In this document: positions 15,584 to 18,048 of the stretch, piece after piece
How the letters are laid out: each line of letters starts with the position of its first letter
Position numbering within the stretch: position 1 is the first letter of the stretch
Assembly: GCA_002382645.1 (NCBI GenBank)
Contig: DFYP01000052.1
Coordinates: forward strand, 1-18,048
Length of the DNA: 18,048 nucleotides
Direction of reading: 5' to 3'
Source: Desulfovibrio sp. UBA4079
Lineage (GTDB): Bacteria > Desulfobacterota > Desulfovibrionia > Desulfovibrionales > Desulfovibrionaceae
Notes under the pieces: model-generated
The model's input: the letters and a program-made list of their open reading frames with translations, nothing else
The model's database searches: none
Told to the model about the DNA's origin: nothing
Position numbers and translations under genes: made by a program

Positions 15584-16264
15584 TCAGGCCGGGCCGCAGG
15601 CGGCCAGGGCCGCGCGGGCCTCGCGCACAAAGGCCCGCACCAGGGCCTCGTCCTTGTTCCCGGCCGCGTCCTCCAGCCCGGTGTGCGCGTCCACCCCGGC
15701 CGGCCGCACGGCCCGCACGGCCTCGGCCACGTTGCCCGGAGTGAGCCCCCCGGCCAGGATAAGCGGCCGGGGCGAGGCCAGGGCCAGCCTCCGGCTCACG
15801 GCCCAGTCGTGGACCTTGCCCGTGGCCCCGCTGGCCCCGGTGGCCGGGTCGAAGGTGTCGGTGAGAAAGGCGTCCACCAGGGGCGCGAAGCGCTCCACGT
15901 CCCGCAAGAGTCCCTGCTCCCGGCCCGGGGCCAGCACCAGGCTCTTGATGAGCAACAGCCCGGGCCGCAGGCCGCGCAGCCGGGCCACGGCCTCCAGGCC
16001 CACGGGCCCGTGGAGCTGGAGCCCGGTCACGCCCAGGACGTCCGCCAGCCCGGCCAGCTCCTCCGGGTCCGCGGCGTAGGTGATGCACACGGTCTCCACG
16101 GCCCCGGCCAGGCCGTGGACAATGGCCGCGGCCTGCTCCTCGCTCACGTCCGGGGCGTGCACGTCCAGGCGCAGGGGGATGCCCACGTGGGTCGCCCCTG
16201 CCCGGGCCAGCATCCGCGCCTCGGCCAGGCTGCGCACCCCGGCCACCTGGATGATCGGGTTCAT
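15584..16264 (-). CDS. Phosphoribosylanthranilate isomerase-like (TrpF/PRAI) barrel protein, catalytic Cys missing
   Basis: The 226-residue protein aligns with TrpF, a (beta/alpha)8 enzyme that isomerises phosphoribosylanthranilate in tryptophan synthesis. Matching features are ARAGATHVGI (residues about 22-31), VTGLQLHGP, LTDTFDPATGASG with the general-acid Asp in LTDT, the phosphate-binding LILAGGLTPGNVAEAV, and GVDAHTGLED. However, the N-terminal KICG motif reads QVAG, so the general-base Cys is Ala8, and the anthranilate-binding Arg segment (K-x-R-Y) is replaced by RLDVHAPD. The start ATG at 16264 follows GGGGGAG six bases upstream. No other trp gene is nearby. The fold assignment is good; isomerase activity is doubtful. 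It may be a divergent isomerase or a paralogue with another substrate. Confidence 0.75.
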   Translation of the reverse strand: MNPIIQVAGVRSLAEARMLARAGATHVGIPLRLDVHAPDVSEEQAAAIVHGLAGAVETVCITYAADPEELAGLADVLGVTGLQLHGPVGLEAVARLRGLRPGLLLIKSLVLAPGREQGLLRDVERFAPLVDAFLTDTFDPATGASGATGKVHDWAVSRRLALASPRPLILAGGLTPGNVAEAVRAVRPAGVDAHTGLEDAAGNKDEALVRAFVREARAALAACGPA

Positions 16265-16367
16265 CGCCGCTCCCCCTTGCCAGGGATGGATTTTTTCAAC
16301 GCCCGGCGCTAGTGTGCCTCCTGGGGCACGAGAATCCCGAGGGGGCAACTCGAACCTCGGAGACGGT

Positions 16368-17591
16368 GTGGACTTCTTCTGCAAGCAGCCCGTGGACATT
16401 GTCCGGGATATTCTCAAGGCTGTCGAAGAGTTGGGGCAATTCCGGGACGTGGACACGATCCTGGACCGGGTGCTCCTGGAGGCGCGCAAGATCAGCGCGG
16501 CGGACGCCGGTTCGATCTTTCTCATCCGCGACGGTCAGCTCCATTTCAGCTACGTGCATAACGACACCCTGTTCCGCCAGTCCGAGGCCAGCCGCCACAT
16601 CTACTCCAACATCACCGTGCCCGTGAGCGAGAAGTCCATCGTGGGCTACACCGCGCTCACCGGCCAGACCCTGGTCATCGAGGACGCCTACCATCTCGAC
16701 CCCGGCCTGCCCTATTCCTTCAACCGGACCTTTGACGAGGAATCCGGATACCGCACCCGCTCCATTCTGACCATCCCCCTGACTACCCTGCGGGGCACCC
16801 GGGTGGGCGTGATGCAGCTCATCAACGCCACCTGTGACGGCCAGGCCACGGCCTTTTCCGAGGAAGCCGTGCAGTACGCCCCGTTCTTCGCGGCCCACGC
16901 CTCGGTGGCCATCGAGCGCGGCATCATGACCCGCGAACTCATCCTGCGCATGATGAAGATGGCCGAAATGCGCGACCCCTCGGAAACCGGGGCCCATGTC
17001 CAGCGCGTGGGGGCCTACGCCGCGGAGATCTACCAGCGCATGGCCGAGAACCAGGGCCTGGACGGCCTGGAGATCAAGCGCAAAAAAGACCTCATCCGCC
17101 TGGCGGCCATGCTCCACGACGTGGGCAAGGTGGCCATCTCGGACCTCATCCTCAAGAAGCCTGCCAAGCTCTCCGACGAGGAGTTCGCCACCATGCGCTG
17201 GCACACGGTCTACGGCGCGGCGCTCTTCGCCCACTCCACCTCGGACCTGGACGACCTCTGCGCGGACATCGCCCAGGGCCACCACGAGCGCTGGGACGGC
17301 ACGGGCTACCCCGGCCGCCTGGCCGAGGACCTGGGCAAGGTCACCGGGCTCTGCGTCCGGCCCAAGCGGGGCGGGGAAATCCCCCTGCCCGCCCGGATCA
17401 CGGCCCTGGCCGACGTGTTCGACGCGCTCTGCTCGCGCCGCTCCTACAAGGACCCCTGGTCCGAGGACCAGGTCCTGGAAGTGATCCGCGCCGAGCGCGG
17501 CAGGCACTTCGATCCCGCCGTGGTGGACGCCTTCCTGTCCATCTTCGACGTGGTCCAGGCCATCCGGGAAAAGTACCGCGACGAGGCCTGA
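16368..17591 (+). CDS. GAF/HD-GYP domain cyclic-di-GMP phosphodiesterase
   Basis: The 407-residue protein has an N-terminal GAF domain (about residues 20-170: DVDTILDRVLLEARKISAADAGSIF, later SILTIPLTT and VGVMQLIN) and a C-terminal HD-GYP domain. The metal-binding HD is H250-D251 in LHDVGK. The second signature HHERWDGTGYP begins at H305, with the GYP at 313-315. ALADVFDALCSRRSYKDPW closes the domain. An intact HD-GYP implies hydrolysis of c-di-GMP to pGpG or GMP, controlled by a small ligand or redox state at the GAF domain. An insert of roughly 15 residues after GYP (before IPLPARI) is longer than usual. The start is the GTG at 16368 with GGAG at 16359-16362; a second in-frame GTG at 16392 is possible. 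No membrane helix is seen, so it is cytoplasmic. Confidence 0.9.
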   Translation: MDFFCKQPVDIVRDILKAVEELGQFRDVDTILDRVLLEARKISAADAGSIFLIRDGQLHFSYVHNDTLFRQSEASRHIYSNITVPVSEKSIVGYTALTGQTLVIEDAYHLDPGLPYSFNRTFDEESGYRTRSILTIPLTTLRGTRVGVMQLINATCDGQATAFSEEAVQYAPFFAAHASVAIERGIMTRELILRMMKMAEMRDPSETGAHVQRVGAYAAEIYQRMAENQGLDGLEIKRKKDLIRLAAMLHDVGKVAISDLILKKPAKLSDEEFATMRWHTVYGAALFAHSTSDLDDLCADIAQGHHERWDGTGYPGRLAEDLGKVTGLCVRPKRGGEIPLPARITALADVFDALCSRRSYKDPWSEDQVLEVIRAERGRHFDPAVVDAFLSIFDVVQAIREKYRDEA

Positions 17592-17602
17592 GCCGGGGCT
17601 CA
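17589..17602. repeat. Palindrome holding both stop codons of two convergent genes
   Basis: TGAGCCGGGGCTCA is an inverted repeat with six-base arms around GG. The TGA at 17589-17591 ends the HD-GYP gene, and the complementary TGA at 17602-17600 ends the leftward Cys-rich gene. There is no T-tract, so it is not a typical intrinsic terminator. Confidence 0.5.
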
Positions 17603-17800
17603 CGGCCCGGCGCACTCATCCCGGTAGTCGTAGCAGGCGGCCGCCCGGCATTCCCCGGAGCAGACCCACTCCCCTCCCTCCAGCCGGCCGCATCCCGGAC
17701 TGTAGGCGGGCTCGAAGATCAGCCCGCAGAGGATGCAGACTTGCGTGGCCTGGACGCCGCCGAACAGGCGCATGTCCCGGTGCACCGCGATGACCGGCAT
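17600..17800 (-). CDS. Small Cys-rich, possible zinc-ribbon protein
   Basis: The 66-residue protein has seven Cys residues: C22-x2-C25, C37, C47-x3-C51, C56 and C63. The CxxC knuckle within VCILCGLIFEP and the later CSGEC suggest a zinc-binding or rubredoxin-like fold. I do not recognise a family. It starts seven bases after the stop of the ThiF-like gene, so it is probably translated by coupling; no clear Shine-Dalgarno sequence is present. An alternative start is the ATG at 17773 (Met10), just before LFGG. Its stop lies nine bases from the end of the convergent HD-GYP gene. Clustering with an E1-like enzyme hints at a sulfur or cofactor pathway, but it lacks the C-terminal Gly-Gly of a sulfur carrier. 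Confidence 0.6.
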   Translation of the reverse strand: MPVIAVHRDMRLFGGVQATQVCILCGLIFEPAYSPGCGRLEGGEWVCSGECRAAACYDYRDECAGP

Positions 17801-17807
17801 GGACGGC

Positions 17808-18048
17808 TCAGCCCAGGCTCAAAAGGTCGAAGGACAGGGCCCGCAGGTCCACGGCCAGCATCCGCCCGGCCAGGCCGGGTCCCTGCCCGGCCAGGATGCG
17901 CAGGCATTCGGCGGCCTGGAGCGCGGCGGCCAGGGCCACGCCCTCCGGCGGGCAGCCCAGGAGGTCTTCGCCGGAAGCCTGTCCGGCCCCGCCCAGGAAA
18001 TCCGCAGGCCCGGCCGCGCCGGGCAGGACCGTGGCCACGTAGAGGGGG
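17808..18048 (-). CDS. ThiF/MoeB/HesA-family adenylyltransferase, C-terminal fragment
   Basis: Only the last 79 or so codons are in the window; the gene enters from the right edge. The visible part reads PLYVATVLPGAAGPADFL, then GCPPEGVALAAALQAAECLRIL, LAGRMLAVDLRALSFDLLSL. This matches the C-terminal end of E1-like enzymes: the G-x-x-x-x-x-A-x-x-x-A-x-E-x-L-(K/R)-x-L helix followed by a strand of type G-R-L-L-x-x-D. These enzymes adenylate the C-terminus of a ubiquitin-like sulfur carrier (ThiS, MoaD or similar) in thiamine, molybdopterin or related synthesis. The ATP-binding motif and catalytic Cys are outside the window, so the exact subfamily cannot be set. The next gene begins seven bases downstream. 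Confidence 0.75.
   Translation of the reverse strand, partial: PLYVATVLPGAAGPADFLGGAGQASGEDLLGCPPEGVALAAALQAAECLRILAGQGPGLAGRMLAVDLRALSFDLLSLG

Noticed and set aside
16265..16367. Promoter for the HD-GYP gene in the divergent gap
   Set aside because: TAGTGT at 16310 resembles a -10, but the base pattern 17 upstream (TGGATT) is too weak to list. No sigma-54 or sigma-28 pattern is seen.
16265..16525. N-terminal extension of the TrpF-like protein from 16525
   Set aside because: It would overlap the start of the divergent HD-GYP gene and has no homology to TrpF; the ATG at 16264 has a good GGGGGAG site.
16296..17615. 439-codon minus-strand frame opposite the HD-GYP gene
   Set aside because: The plus strand carries intact GAF and HD-GYP motifs; the antisense product is compositionally biased.

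Overview
The window is GC-rich, with G or C at most third codon positions, gene-dense and free of visible mobile elements, CRISPR arrays or RNA genes. The gene content fits a Gram-negative anaerobe, most likely of the Desulfovibrionales: a two-subunit indolepyruvate:ferredoxin oxidoreductase, a lipid A gene (lpxB), sigma-54 control, a Maf/DUF115 motility-type glycosyltransferase and an HD-GYP phosphodiesterase. This assignment rests on gene content and protein style and has not been checked by a search.

Left part (1-5070): the start of proA runs left, divergent from an apparent operon running right: a TPR membrane protein, iorA, iorB (overlapping iorA by four bases) and a GAF-AAA+-Fis sigma-54 activator. 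The operon ends at a strong bidirectional hairpin terminator.

Middle part (5068-12310): a long leftward gene encodes a complete cysteine synthase fused to a cysteinyl-tRNA synthetase-like domain that has lost its HIGH and KMSKS signatures and most zinc ligands. Back-to-back with it, a textbook -24/-12 sigma-54 promoter drives a Maf-type (DUF115) protein. Next come a PAP2 phosphatase overlapping an ArnT-like glycosyltransferase (lipid-linked sugar chemistry at the inner membrane) and a dual-BON outer-membrane lipoprotein, closed by a second bidirectional terminator.

Right part (12317-18048): a Gfo/Idh/MocA dehydrogenase is divergent from lpxB, a pairing that suggests lipid A sugar modification. 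A small unknown protein follows lpxB. Leftward genes for a cold-shock protein, IF-1 and a TrpF-like barrel lacking the catalytic cysteine come next, then a rightward GAF/HD-GYP phosphodiesterase. The window ends with a leftward Cys-rich mini-protein and the C-terminus of a ThiF/MoeB-type E1-like enzyme.

The observations most worth following are the CysK-pseudoCysRS fusion, the sigma-54 promoter with an upstream dyad, the dehydrogenase beside lpxB, the TrpF-like protein, and promoter-like elements abutting the start codons of lpxB and the PAP2 gene that may give leaderless transcripts. All gaps between genes are shorter than 300 bases.
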